In this document: positions 32,550-40,381 of the stretch, in pieces
How positions within the stretch are numbered: the stretch's first letter is position 1
How the letters are laid out: each line of letters opens with the position of its first letter
Origin: Lachnospiraceae bacterium
GTDB lineage: Bacteria; Bacillota; Clostridia; Lachnospirales; Lachnospiraceae
Reading direction: 5' to 3'
DNA: 64,000 nucleotides
Assembly: GCA_030526405.1 (NCBI GenBank)
Contig: JAUNCZ010000006.1
Location: 1 to 64,000 of the forward strand
Notes under the pieces: model-generated
Databases searched by the model: none
What the model was told of the DNA's origin: nothing
The model's input: only the letters and a program-made list of their open reading frames with translations
Translations under genes and position numbers: made by a program

Positions 32550-33290
32550 TTACTCCGCAACCGGAACCATTCTTCTCTGAATCTTCTCCCCCTTATCCTT
32601 CTTTGGCTCCTCATCCACCGGATGGATCATTCTTGCCAGGTAGATAAACGGTGTATCACACAGGGCAACCACTGCCTTGAAGAAGTAGGTGGTGATCAGA
32701 ATGCTGAAGAACACAGGCACAGGATAGGTTCCCCAGAAGGCCAGTGTGGTGAAGATCACGGTATCCAGCAGCTGACTGGTCAGGGTACTGAAATTGTTTC
32801 TGATCCAGAGTCCGGACTTGTTGCTGCCGGTTTTGCTCCAGATTTTATGGTAAAGAAATACATCAAAGGACTGGCTTACTGTATAACCGATCAGGCTGGC
32901 AATGGCGATTCTTGGCACCAGACCGAAAACCACCACCAGGCTGTCGCTGATGTAGTCATTTGCATTAGGGGCAAACAGCAGAGTCAGCTGTGTTCCGATG
33001 ATCCAGAGGATGGTAACGGTTACTCCGTAGCCCACAGCTCTTGCGGCATCTTTTTTGCCATATTTCTCACTGAGGATGTCTGTTACAAGGAAGGTGGCTG
33101 CGTACAGGGTATTTCCCGCTGTGGTGGACAGTCCAAACACATCCACACATTTGCAGACCTGAATATTTGCCAGAACGGTGCTGAATACTGCGAAGATAAA
33201 CAGACCGTTCTTTCCATAAAATTTATAGAGCAGCAGTACTGCCGCCAGATAGACAAAAACGCTTACCAGAAAAAGAATGTTGTTACTCAT
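32550..33290 (-). CDS. Queuosine precursor transporter (YhhQ/QPTR family)
   Basis: A 246-residue membrane protein with about 6 segments, of the vitamin-uptake-like YhhQ (VUT_1) family that imports preQ0 or preQ1. Seen: FAVFSTVLANIQVCKCVDVFG, AATFLVTDILSEKYGKKDAARAV and the conserved QSFDVFLYHKIW. The start at 33290 overlaps the queC stop by 8 bases and follows GGGGGA. Its place between queC and queF, behind a preQ1 riboswitch, supports deazapurine import. Confidence 0.93.
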   Translation of the reverse strand: MSNNILFLVSVFVYLAAVLLLYKFYGKNGLFIFAVFSTVLANIQVCKCVDVFGLSTTAGNTLYAATFLVTDILSEKYGKKDAARAVGYGVTVTILWIIGTQLTLLFAPNANDYISDSLVVVFGLVPRIAIASLIGYTVSQSFDVFLYHKIWSKTGSNKSGLWIRNNFSTLTSQLLDTVIFTTLAFWGTYPVPVFFSILITTYFFKAVVALCDTPFIYLARMIHPVDEEPKKDKGEKIQRRMVPVAE

Positions 33291-33987
33291 GTGATGTTTC
33301 CCCCTCTTCATAGATGATCGGATCCTTTATTCCGTTTTCTTCAAATGCCCTCAGCCTGTCTCTGCAGGTACCGCAGGTTCCGCAGGCCTTTTCCTTTCCC
33401 TCATAGCAGCTCCAGGTCAGCGCAAATGGAACTCCGATCTCTGTGCCGGCCTTTACCACCTGTGCTTTTGACTTGTCAATAAATGGTGCTATGATCTCCA
33501 GTTCGCTGCCGCTTCCAATGCGGATGGCCTCGGAGATGGCGTTGTTGAAGTCTGTGCTGGTATCCGGATAGGCATTGCCCGCTGCGTCATCTGCATGGGC
33601 CCCGTACCAGATTTCAGAACAGCCAAGGGAGAGTGCCACCGCTGCTGCGGAGGATAAAAACAGACCGTTTCTGAAGGGCACATAGGTGCTCACCGGCGAT
33701 CCTCCTGTTTTTTCCAGCTGCTGGCTGTACTCCTCGTGGGGAATATCCTCTTGTGCTCCCTCCAGAAGAGAACATGTGCTGCCCCGGAAGATTTCTCCCA
33801 GATCCAGAGTTCTGTACTCCACTCCGTAGAAAGAGGCTACACGTTCAGAGGCTTCCATCTCTTTCCTGTGTTTCTGTCCATAGGATATGGACAAAGCAGC
33901 AACCTCTGCTGCTCCGTACTTCTTAACGGCAAGGCCAAGACAGACTGTGCTGTCAAGCCCACCGCTGAACAGTACTAATGCTTTCAT
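33283..33987 (-). CDS. queC: 7-cyano-7-deazaguanine synthase
   Basis: Converts 7-carboxy-7-deazaguanine to preQ0 with ATP and ammonia. A 234-residue ATP-pyrophosphatase fold: P-loop SGGLDS (8-13), then YVPFRNGLFLSSAAA, GAHADDAAGNAYPD, and the zinc ligands in CYEGKEKACGTCGTCRDR. AAAGGAG precedes the ATG at 33987. queD and queE, which make its substrate, are not in this window. First gene of the riboswitch-controlled operon. Confidence 0.97.
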   Translation of the reverse strand: MKALVLFSGGLDSTVCLGLAVKKYGAAEVAALSISYGQKHRKEMEASERVASFYGVEYRTLDLGEIFRGSTCSLLEGAQEDIPHEEYSQQLEKTGGSPVSTYVPFRNGLFLSSAAAVALSLGCSEIWYGAHADDAAGNAYPDTSTDFNNAISEAIRIGSGSELEIIAPFIDKSKAQVVKAGTEIGVPFALTWSCYEGKEKACGTCGTCRDRLRAFEENGIKDPIIYEEGETSHE

Positions 33988-34083
33988 AGATGCTCCTTTC
34001 CTATCAGCTCCTGTCCCAGGTATTTATTTGCGTTCATCACGGCATTTACAACTGCCGGATTCCAGCTTCTGCTCCTGAAAACA

Positions 34084-34127
34084 AGAAAAAGCACGCAGAA
34101 GGGCATAAACAGACCTTCCATGTGCTC
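34084..34127 (-). terminator. PreQ1 riboswitch terminator
   Basis: On the minus strand AGCACATGGAAGG pairs with CCTTCTGCGTGCT, followed by TTTTTCTTG. It is right after the preQ1 aptamer, so ligand should decide whether queC is transcribed. Confidence 0.82.
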
Positions 34128-34132
34128 TGATA

Positions 34133-34180
34133 GTTCCCTAGTTTTGTTTTTGTGGACAGGATGGTTTCGAACTGTCCTAT
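34133..34180 (-). promoter_or_regulatory. PreQ1-I riboswitch
   Basis: Minus-strand helix GGACAG...CTGTCC (forward 34172-34177 and 34154-34159) encloses the loop TTCGAAACCAT; the A-rich tail ACAAAAACAAAACTAGGG follows, matching the preQ1-I pattern of a short hairpin with GTTCG-ACCATCC loop and an AAAACTAGG tail that forms the pseudoknot. The queC-transporter-queF operon downstream fits. Confidence 0.87.
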
Positions 34181-34213
34181 TCAGTTTTTTGCGTTTTTTC
34201 AGACGCAGGCATC

Positions 34214-34242
34214 ATTGTACCACAGTAAGAATATCGATGCAA
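34214..34242 (-). promoter_or_regulatory. Promoter of the queuosine operon
   Basis: -35 TTGCAT (34237-34242), 17-base spacer, -10 TACAAT (34214-34219), read leftwards. The predicted transcript starts about 27 bases ahead of the riboswitch. The upstream part overlaps the end of the small gene at 34254 only by position, not coding. Confidence 0.75.
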
Positions 34243-34253
34243 GCATAACTTAA

Positions 34254-34433
34254 TTATCTTCGGTTCACCTCATAAATATTGATCAGATTTCCTGCAAATG
34301 TGCAGAACAGCGCCCCCGCCAGCGGCCAGTTGGAGCCTGTTTTCCCAATCAGGGAAATGCCAAGAAGAACAGCAGCTCCAATAAAAAACAACAGCCGAAT
34401 CACAACTGAGATCAATCTCTTTTCCTTATACAT
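34254..34433 (-). CDS. Small membrane protein, 59 residues
   Basis: The product starts MYKEKRLISVVIRLLFFIG and has two hydrophobic segments (about 9-29 and 36-51) joined by a short loop with GKTGSNWP, then a polar end INIYEVNRR. AGGAGGGG stands 6 bases upstream of the ATG at 34433, a strong reason to accept this short gene. Family not recognised. It lies directly upstream of the queuosine operon promoter on the same strand, with no terminator between. Confidence 0.72.
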   Translation of the reverse strand: MYKEKRLISVVIRLLFFIGAAVLLGISLIGKTGSNWPLAGALFCTFAGNLINIYEVNRR

Positions 34434-34677
34434 ACAGTACCCCTCCTGTCCATTAAAAATAGAATAAAGTGCTTTTCTAATTCAACCACACGGATTATTT
34501 CTTTTGTTAAGGACAGTATATAGGATTGCCCGGGAAAAACAATGTTTCTATTCGAGGGATTTGTGTTCTTTATCCTCCAGTAGATGGATCTGGCTGCCGT
34601 ATGTCTTTTTTACATATATTTTCAGGCTGTCGATGAATTCCCGCTGAAAGGTTTTCAGCGCTGTTGTCCCCTTCCAC

Positions 34678-34709
34678 AAAAAGCCCCGGCAATTGCGCCG
34701 GGGCTTTTC
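34678..34709 (-). terminator. Terminator after the UroD-type gene
   Basis: Arms AAGCCCCGGC (34681-34690) and GCCGGGGCTT (34697-34706), followed by a T run on the minus strand. The 245 bases between this and the small gene hold no further gene I can support. Confidence 0.9.
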
Positions 34710-34719
34710 TTCCATTTCA

Positions 34720-35706
34720 TTAATATTTATATTCCTTTGTCTGACGGATGGCCTCCTCAACCAGGAAACGGGATGCCTCCTGTGTTCCGGCATCGTCCTT
34801 GTCGCCTACGATCAGGCCAAGGAAAATGTATCCCTTTCCGTATTTTCCGTACTCGTCAAAGCAGCGGGTGATCTCTGCTGTGATCTGTTCATGGGTAGCA
34901 CCAGGCTGAGATGCAGGTCCCTGGGTATCATATCCGCCCATAACAACAATCTGATCGCCGTACTTCTCAATTACAGAAGCAAGGTCATTGCAGGGCTGTG
35001 CACACTGCCATGCCACAGAACCCTCATCAATAAAGTCCTGAACAAGGGATTCTGCCTTGCCGCAGCAATGCTGTGCCGGAATCATTCCCAGTGCCTTTGC
35101 AGCATCGTTCATCTTCTTGTGCAGTGGTTTGATAAGCTTACGATAACAGTCGTGGGACAGGAACAGACTGCTGACTGTTGCCACGTCATCAAAGTTTACA
35201 AATACATCCGGTTTGAAATATTTAGCCGCATACTCCAGACAGCGGATCTTATAATCTGTGATCTTGTCCATCAGGGCATAGGTTGCCTCAGGATCTGTTG
35301 CAAAGGCACAGAGCCCCTCCTGGAAGCCCATCAGATGAGTTACACGGAGAAACTGAGAGTTCCAGGACTGGTACTCCACTGCCACACGCTCTGTATCAAC
35401 CCCTGCCAGATGCTCTCTGGCAGCCTCTTCCCAGTCATAGGCATCCAGATCCGGGAATTTTACCACATCCTCCCAGTCCTCAATATCCTCCAGAACAAAA
35501 TCATTTGGTGCCGGCACCGGTGCTCCGTTGGCTGAATTTGTGGGATGCCACAATACACCAAAGCCATCTCTTCCGCCCTCTGCCGGTCCGTTCTCAAAAC
35601 TCTCTCTTGCACCACCTGTTACCACATAATCCGTGTACATACAGGGCATATATTCAGGCTTGCCCCCCTTGAGCATGGTCAGATAGTTCTCTTTTGGACT
35701 CATCAT
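34720..35706 (-). CDS. Uroporphyrinogen decarboxylase (UroD/MtaA)-family methyltransferase-like protein
   Basis: A 328-residue TIM-barrel protein of the UroD-like branch that includes corrinoid:coenzyme M methyltransferases and O-demethylase components (MtaA, MtbA, CmuA). Seen: NYLTMLKGGKPEYMPCMY at the start, FVNFDDVATVSSLFLS, and the probable zinc motif AQHCCGKAE with His and Cys ligands. Not the heme enzyme HemE, whose FAGAPFT-type start is missing. Start 35706 set by GGAGG 8 bases upstream. Divergent from the PucR regulator at 35921, which probably controls it. The methyl donor is unknown, and no corrinoid protein gene is adjacent. Confidence 0.85.
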   Translation of the reverse strand: MMSPKENYLTMLKGGKPEYMPCMYTDYVVTGGARESFENGPAEGGRDGFGVLWHPTNSANGAPVPAPNDFVLEDIEDWEDVVKFPDLDAYDWEEAAREHLAGVDTERVAVEYQSWNSQFLRVTHLMGFQEGLCAFATDPEATYALMDKITDYKIRCLEYAAKYFKPDVFVNFDDVATVSSLFLSHDCYRKLIKPLHKKMNDAAKALGMIPAQHCCGKAESLVQDFIDEGSVAWQCAQPCNDLASVIEKYGDQIVVMGGYDTQGPASQPGATHEQITAEITRCFDEYGKYGKGYIFLGLIVGDKDDAGTQEASRFLVEEAIRQTKEYKY

Positions 35707-35920
35707 AATCATTTCCTCCATTTCAGTATTCCCGCTTTTTTCCTTTTCAGAAGAAGATCAGCTGTACTGCTTCCCCTGTTCTTACCTCCAGTATAGCAAG
35801 TCGCGAAATGGGGTTACATTGTAATTATGTTGCCATTTCTCCCTATATGTCCTACAATTTGTATTATATAACCATAGAAAAATGCGAAAATAAAACTACA
35901 TTTTGTTCAAAGGAGAGTTT

Positions 35921-37489
35921 ATGTCTGCTTCCATTACCTTCGATCTTTTTGCCGGACAGATGAACCAACTGTATCCCTGTCAGAAGCTGCCTGGCTTTAC
36001 CGACAGCTTTCAGATTACTGAGTTCTGTCTGCCGGATTCCGTCCCTGACAGCTGCCCTGTACAGGCCAGCCTGATTCTGGTGACAGAGGAGGAATACAGA
36101 AAGCTTCACAGGAAGTATCCCCATTCCGGATTTCTGATCTATACCCCAGCCCCCGCTTCCGACACCACAGCTTCCCGTAAAGTGATTTCTTCTGTCCTGC
36201 AATCTCCAGAGAATGGGGATCCTCTTCCTGCCGGAAATGCTCTGCTGGTCCGCCAGCCCCTGTCCGCTGGGTCCCTTCTTCACAGCGCATTCACAGTCCT
36301 CCATCAATATCACAGCTGGAAAGAACAGCTTCTGACCCTTGCTGCCAATGGCGACTCTGCCATCACCATGCTCACCAGCGCATCAGAATATCTGGATGTA
36401 CGTTTCTTTATCTCCTCCACCACCGGTGATGAGCACTGCTTTGATACCAGTCTCCCGGATACCCTGGGTATCTTTACCCTGACCAAGGAAGAGGTGGAGA
36501 ATATCATGACCACGAAGGCTGAATTTCCTGCCACCTTCTCCACCAGAGGAGTGCAGGCCTTCCCCAGTCCCTACAACGGACTTCTGTATTATTACAACAT
36601 CATGTTGGACAACAGCTATCTGGCAAGAATTCTGATGGTGGTGGCGGATACTCCTTTTGTTTCGGGACAGCTGCGCATGTTCCGATATCTGGCCCCTTAT
36701 GCGGAACAGGCCTACGGAGACAGTCACAGAAACCAGGTGATCCTGAGAAATAATTCTGAGCTGATTCTTCTGCTGGAGCAGATCTCCTCCGGCTTCTCTC
36801 CGGATGCATCCGCCCTTCGGGATATGCTGGAGCCCTTTGGCTGGGATCCGGAGCACACCTACCAGACCCTCATGTTCCGCACAGAGAATCTGGATCAGAA
36901 TACTCCCTCCCAGAATTATTTCTGCTCCTGCGTGGACAGTCGTTTTCCCTCCTGCTGCGCCATTCTGCTATCCGGAAATATCTACTGCATCCGAAATCTG
37001 TCGGTGGAAAGCGGTACCTCAGGGTTTATGCAGCAGATGAAGGCATTTTCCAGAGATAATCTGTGCCGTGTGGGCTTCAGCAATATCCGGCGGGGAATCA
37101 ACAATCTGCCCCTTCTGGCAGCAGAGGCCGATGATGCCATCCGCCTTGGATCTGCCAGACATCCCCACTACTGGACCTTCCGGTTCAAGGACTATATTTT
37201 TGACTCCTTCCGTGAGGCGGTGACAGCCAAATATCCCCCCTCTGAGCTGGAGCACCCTGCCCTTGAACTTCTGAGGGAGCAGGATAAAAAAACCGGCAGC
37301 GAGTTATATCGAACGCTGAAGGTGTTCACAGAGGAGCGGTTCAGCGCCTCTGCTGCTGCCCGGGAGCTGTTCATACACCGCTCCACCTTTCTTCATCGAA
37401 TGGAACGGATCACCGAGCTGACCAGTGTGGATTTTGACAGCAAAAAAGACAGAGCCTCTCTGACTCTGTCCTTCTTTCTCAATGACTGA
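35921..37489 (+). CDS. PucR/CdaR-type transcriptional regulator
   Basis: A 522-residue regulator. The N-terminal half (to about 250) has no recognised motif apart from GAF-like stretches; the C-terminal end carries the PucR helix-turn-helix, LYRTLKVFTEERFSASAAARELFIHRSTFLHRMERI. Family members sense small molecules and regulate catabolic genes. The ATG at 35921 follows AAAGGAGAG. Divergent from the UroD-type gene with 214 bases between starts, so it is the likely local regulator. Confidence 0.88.
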   Translation: MSASITFDLFAGQMNQLYPCQKLPGFTDSFQITEFCLPDSVPDSCPVQASLILVTEEEYRKLHRKYPHSGFLIYTPAPASDTTASRKVISSVLQSPENGDPLPAGNALLVRQPLSAGSLLHSAFTVLHQYHSWKEQLLTLAANGDSAITMLTSASEYLDVRFFISSTTGDEHCFDTSLPDTLGIFTLTKEEVENIMTTKAEFPATFSTRGVQAFPSPYNGLLYYYNIMLDNSYLARILMVVADTPFVSGQLRMFRYLAPYAEQAYGDSHRNQVILRNNSELILLLEQISSGFSPDASALRDMLEPFGWDPEHTYQTLMFRTENLDQNTPSQNYFCSCVDSRFPSCCAILLSGNIYCIRNLSVESGTSGFMQQMKAFSRDNLCRVGFSNIRRGINNLPLLAAEADDAIRLGSARHPHYWTFRFKDYIFDSFREAVTAKYPPSELEHPALELLREQDKKTGSELYRTLKVFTEERFSASAAARELFIHRSTFLHRMERITELTSVDFDSKKDRASLTLSFFLND

Positions 37490-37510
37490 TTCCGGGGCTG
37501 TCCGGCCTTT

Positions 37511-39349
37511 CTATCGCAGCCGTTCTGCCATCTGATAGAATTTGTAGTAGATTCCCCTCTTCTTCAGGAGCTCCTCATGGTCTCCTTCTTCCTCTATTCC
37601 ATTTTCTGTCAGTACAAAGATACGGTTTGCATCACGGATGGTGGACAGCCTGTGGGCCACTGTCAGGGTGGTTCTGCCCACAGAGAGCTCATTCAGGGCC
37701 TTTGCCACCTCAAACTCACTCTCGTTGTCCAGAGCCGATGTGGCCTCGTCCAGAATAATGATGGATGGATCCTTCAGGAATACCCTGGCAATGCTGATTC
37801 TCTGCTTCTGACCGCCGGAGAGCTTCACACCCCGCTCTCCCACATAGGTGTCATAGCCGTCCTTCAGATTGGAGATGAACTCGTGGGCCCCTGCCTTTTT
37901 CGCCGCCTCCACCACCGCTTCTCTTGTGGCTCCCGGTCTTCCGTATTCAATATTTTCGAAGACAGTGCCGGAAAACAGGTACACATCCTGCTGCACGATG
38001 CCGATGTTCTTTCTGAGACTCTCCAGCGTGTACTCCTTCACGTTCACCCCGTCGATGGTTACCTGTCCCCCGGTGAGATCATAGAATCTGGGGATCAGAT
38101 TGCAGATTGTGGTCTTTCCGCTGCCGGAGGGACCCACAAGAGCCACCTTTTCTCCGGGATGAATGGCAAGATTCAGATGCTGAAACACCTGATTGTGGTC
38201 ATCCTGATATTCAAAGGAGGCATCGGTAAATACAATTTCCCCCTTTGGATTCCTCATCTCAATACAGCCATCCCCGTCGAAAATCTCCACATCCGCATCC
38301 ATGATCTGGAGAAAACGTTCAATACCTGTCATACCCCTCTGGAACTGCTCCGCAAATTCCACAATCCGTCGGATGGTGGCAATCAGGGTGCTGACATACA
38401 GCACATAGGCCACCAGATCTGCCGGGGCGATTTTTCCCCTCACCAGAAACAGACCTCCTGCCAGCACCACCGCCAGATACATCAGGCCGTCAAAAAGACG
38501 GATGGTGGTCTGGAAGATACCCATATACCGATAGGTTGTTTTCTTGATTGCGAGAAAGGTGTTATTATCCTGTTCAAATTTTCGTTTTTCGATGTCCTCA
38601 TTGGCGAAGGCCTTCACCACCTTCTGTCCCAGAAGGCTGTCCTCGATCCGGGCATTCAGCTCACCGATGTGATGCCTCTGCCTGCGAAATGCTGCCCTCT
38701 GCCACTGGTTGATACTGATACACACCACCATCATCACCGGGATCATCAGGAAAATCAGCACTGTCAGGGGCAGATTGATGCTTCCCAGCACAACAAATGC
38801 CCCCAGTGCCTTGATTCCCGCTATGAAAAACTCCTCTGGACAGTGGTGGGCAAACTCTGTAACATCAAACAGATCGTTGGTGATGCGCCCCATGATCTGT
38901 CCCACCTTGGTATTATTGTAATAGCTGTCAGAGAGTTGCATCAGGTGGGCATAGGCATCCCGGCGCATATCCGTCTCAATTTTCGCTCCCATCACATGGC
39001 CTGTATCTGCCATATAATAGCTGGCTCCACACTCCACCAGCTTCAGCACAAAGTACAGGACTGCCATTCTCAGGATCAGATGCATGGTGAGCAGAGCCGG
39101 CTCCTGCATGCCCGTGCTGGTGATCTGACGCATGATCATGGGCAGTACCAGATCACAGACGGTGGTGAGGGCTGCACAGCCCAGATCCTTCAGAAGGGTG
39201 CCTGTGTAGGGCTTATAGTAGGGAAGAAACCGCTTCATCAGAAGAGAGGTTCTGTACTCCCTCTCCCGTTTCCCCGGATCCTGTGCTCCGGTGGATTTTG
39301 CATGTTCAGCAGCATTTCCTGCTGCTGAAGATTTCATTTTAATTTTCAT
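37511..39349 (-). CDS. ABC exporter, fused permease and ATPase (MsbA/BmrA type)
   Basis: A 612-residue half-transporter. A polar N-terminus of about 35 residues, six-helix membrane domain (about 45-330) with VGQIMGRITNDLFDV, and a C-terminal ATPase: Walker A GPSGSGKTT, signature LSGGQKQRISIARVF, Walker B IIILDEATSALD and TVAHRLSTI. It acts as a dimer, exporting drugs, lipids or peptides. AAGGAG precedes the ATG at 39349; longer starts lack a ribosome site. It lies 38 bases after the remnant of a MATE gene, suggesting both were once an export operon. Confidence 0.94.
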   Translation of the reverse strand: MKIKMKSSAAGNAAEHAKSTGAQDPGKREREYRTSLLMKRFLPYYKPYTGTLLKDLGCAALTTVCDLVLPMIMRQITSTGMQEPALLTMHLILRMAVLYFVLKLVECGASYYMADTGHVMGAKIETDMRRDAYAHLMQLSDSYYNNTKVGQIMGRITNDLFDVTEFAHHCPEEFFIAGIKALGAFVVLGSINLPLTVLIFLMIPVMMVVCISINQWQRAAFRRQRHHIGELNARIEDSLLGQKVVKAFANEDIEKRKFEQDNNTFLAIKKTTYRYMGIFQTTIRLFDGLMYLAVVLAGGLFLVRGKIAPADLVAYVLYVSTLIATIRRIVEFAEQFQRGMTGIERFLQIMDADVEIFDGDGCIEMRNPKGEIVFTDASFEYQDDHNQVFQHLNLAIHPGEKVALVGPSGSGKTTICNLIPRFYDLTGGQVTIDGVNVKEYTLESLRKNIGIVQQDVYLFSGTVFENIEYGRPGATREAVVEAAKKAGAHEFISNLKDGYDTYVGERGVKLSGGQKQRISIARVFLKDPSIIILDEATSALDNESEFEVAKALNELSVGRTTLTVAHRLSTIRDANRIFVLTENGIEEEGDHEELLKKRGIYYKFYQMAERLR

Positions 39350-39387
39350 CCAAATCACTCCTTGTTCATCTGATACCTGATCTTTTC

Positions 39388-39526
39388 TCATCCCTCCATA
39401 CTTTTCAGAATTCTGCGGAAAGCCGTCAGGAACGTGATGGTGGTGGCTGCTGCAGCAATCACATCGCTGACAGGCTCAGCCATAAACACCGCCTGTACCG
39501 GATTACCCGGCAAAAGCTTTGGTATG
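39388..39526 (-). pseudogene. 3' remnant of a MATE exporter gene
   Basis: The minus-strand frame ending at 39388 encodes a MATE C-terminus: PVQAVFMAEPVSDVIAAA, then TTITFLTAFRRILKSMEG and a stop. This parallels DGVFMAEPISNVIGG near the end of the intact MATE at 13751. The frame is broken at 39527, where the 184-bp repeat begins; the other 400 or so residues are missing. What follows upstream is an unrelated SGNH hydrolase gene. Confidence 0.85.
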
Positions 39527-39710
39527 TTCAAGTCTACGCTTGCGGAGACTTGGCGCGCGATTCTGGTCAGCTTTAGCTGACATCTTCCTATCAGAATCGC
39601 TGCGCATCCTCGCGGAGCGTTTTATCTCAGTCGGAGATTGGACTCCCACTGAGACTAATTTGTCAGTGCTCACCACCTGTAGAGGTGGGAGTCTTCTCCA
39701 CTGAGATAAA
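39527..39710 (+). repeat. 184-bp structured repeat, copy 1
   Basis: Identical by eye to 47142-47325 over its whole length. It begins TTCAAGTCTACGC and ends CACTGAGATAAA. Hairpins: AAGTCT/AGACTT at the left end; GTCAGCT/AGCTGAC; GCGATTCTG against CAGAATCGC; GACTCCCAC/GTGGGAGTC; an outer TTTATCTCAG/CTGAGATAAA. No target duplication is seen and there is no gene inside. It interrupts a MATE gene and ends 1 base before the SGNH stop codon. The hairpin-rich ends recall non-autonomous IS200/IS605 derivatives (inference). Confidence 0.92.
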
Positions 39711-39711
39711 G

Positions 39712-40350
39712 TTATCTCTGAAGATACTCCAGGGCCTCGATATATTCCAGATCCTCCAGATAATCCTCCAGCTCCGGATTCTCAAAACGGTTCTGTTTCT
39801 CCATATCCGTCCGGATCACATTCCAGATATATTTGGCTGCAAACCAGGAGCCATACTGGGAAGCATGCTGTCCGTCTGGAGCATACATCTCCGTCTCCGG
39901 ATTCTCACCAAGGTACTTCCACCATTCCTCCCCCACAGGGGCCAGAAGGGCTCCCTGTTTCCCTGCAAGGGTGTGGAAGGCTTCTGTGATCCGGGGCTGA
40001 TCCTCCGGACAGCCCTTTTTTGCCCAGGTCATGTAAAGAACAGTTTTTGCATTGGCACTCTGGATCCACTGATCCAGCTGCTCCACCGCATCAAAAAGCT
40101 TCTCCTCCGGTCCAAAGGGATGGGTATATTCCTGCAGCACCACATAGTCATAACCGCCATATCTGATGTTGAACCTTACATCCGGCTCCTGCACATGCTG
40201 CTGCAGATACCAGCCTCCGTGGGCGATCATAGTCACCTCACACTGGCAGCCATCCTCCCTGGAAAGCTCTCTCACCATGGCAGGCATATCGTTGTAATAG
40301 GTATGACTGTTTCCTATAAACAGAATTTTTACTGATTTCTTATCATTCAT
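39712..40350 (-). CDS. SGNH-fold hydrolase-like protein (DUF4886 type)
   Basis: A 212-residue protein. Seen: block I FIGNSHTYYNDMP with the nucleophilic Ser, HGGWYLQQH in block II, YDYVVLQEY in place of block III, and DGQHASQYG with the Asp and His of block V. These are the SGNH esterase marks, but the substrate is unknown. No signal peptide. GAGAGGAA precedes the ATG at 40350. Its stop codon is next to the 184-bp repeat. Confidence 0.85.
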   Translation of the reverse strand: MNDKKSVKILFIGNSHTYYNDMPAMVRELSREDGCQCEVTMIAHGGWYLQQHVQEPDVRFNIRYGGYDYVVLQEYTHPFGPEEKLFDAVEQLDQWIQSANAKTVLYMTWAKKGCPEDQPRITEAFHTLAGKQGALLAPVGEEWWKYLGENPETEMYAPDGQHASQYGSWFAAKYIWNVIRTDMEKQNRFENPELEDYLEDLEYIEALEYLQR

Positions 40351-40381
40351 GCGATTCCTCTCACTTCACAACTACTTCATT

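Noticed and set aside
34548..34680. Possible short coding remnant on the minus strand (TFQREFIDSLKIYVKKTYGS...)
   Set aside because: The last 36 codons look protein-like, but the frame has no start codon or ribosome site before it and runs into the terminator at 34678. At best a C-terminal remnant.
37577..39328. A 583-codon open frame on the plus strand opposite the ABC exporter
   Set aside because: It is exactly antisense to a well-supported transporter, has no ribosome site, and its translation is rich in Cys, His and Gln without any domain. The same holds for the long plus-strand frames opposite glgA, the malate carrier, FeoB and the Bce permease.
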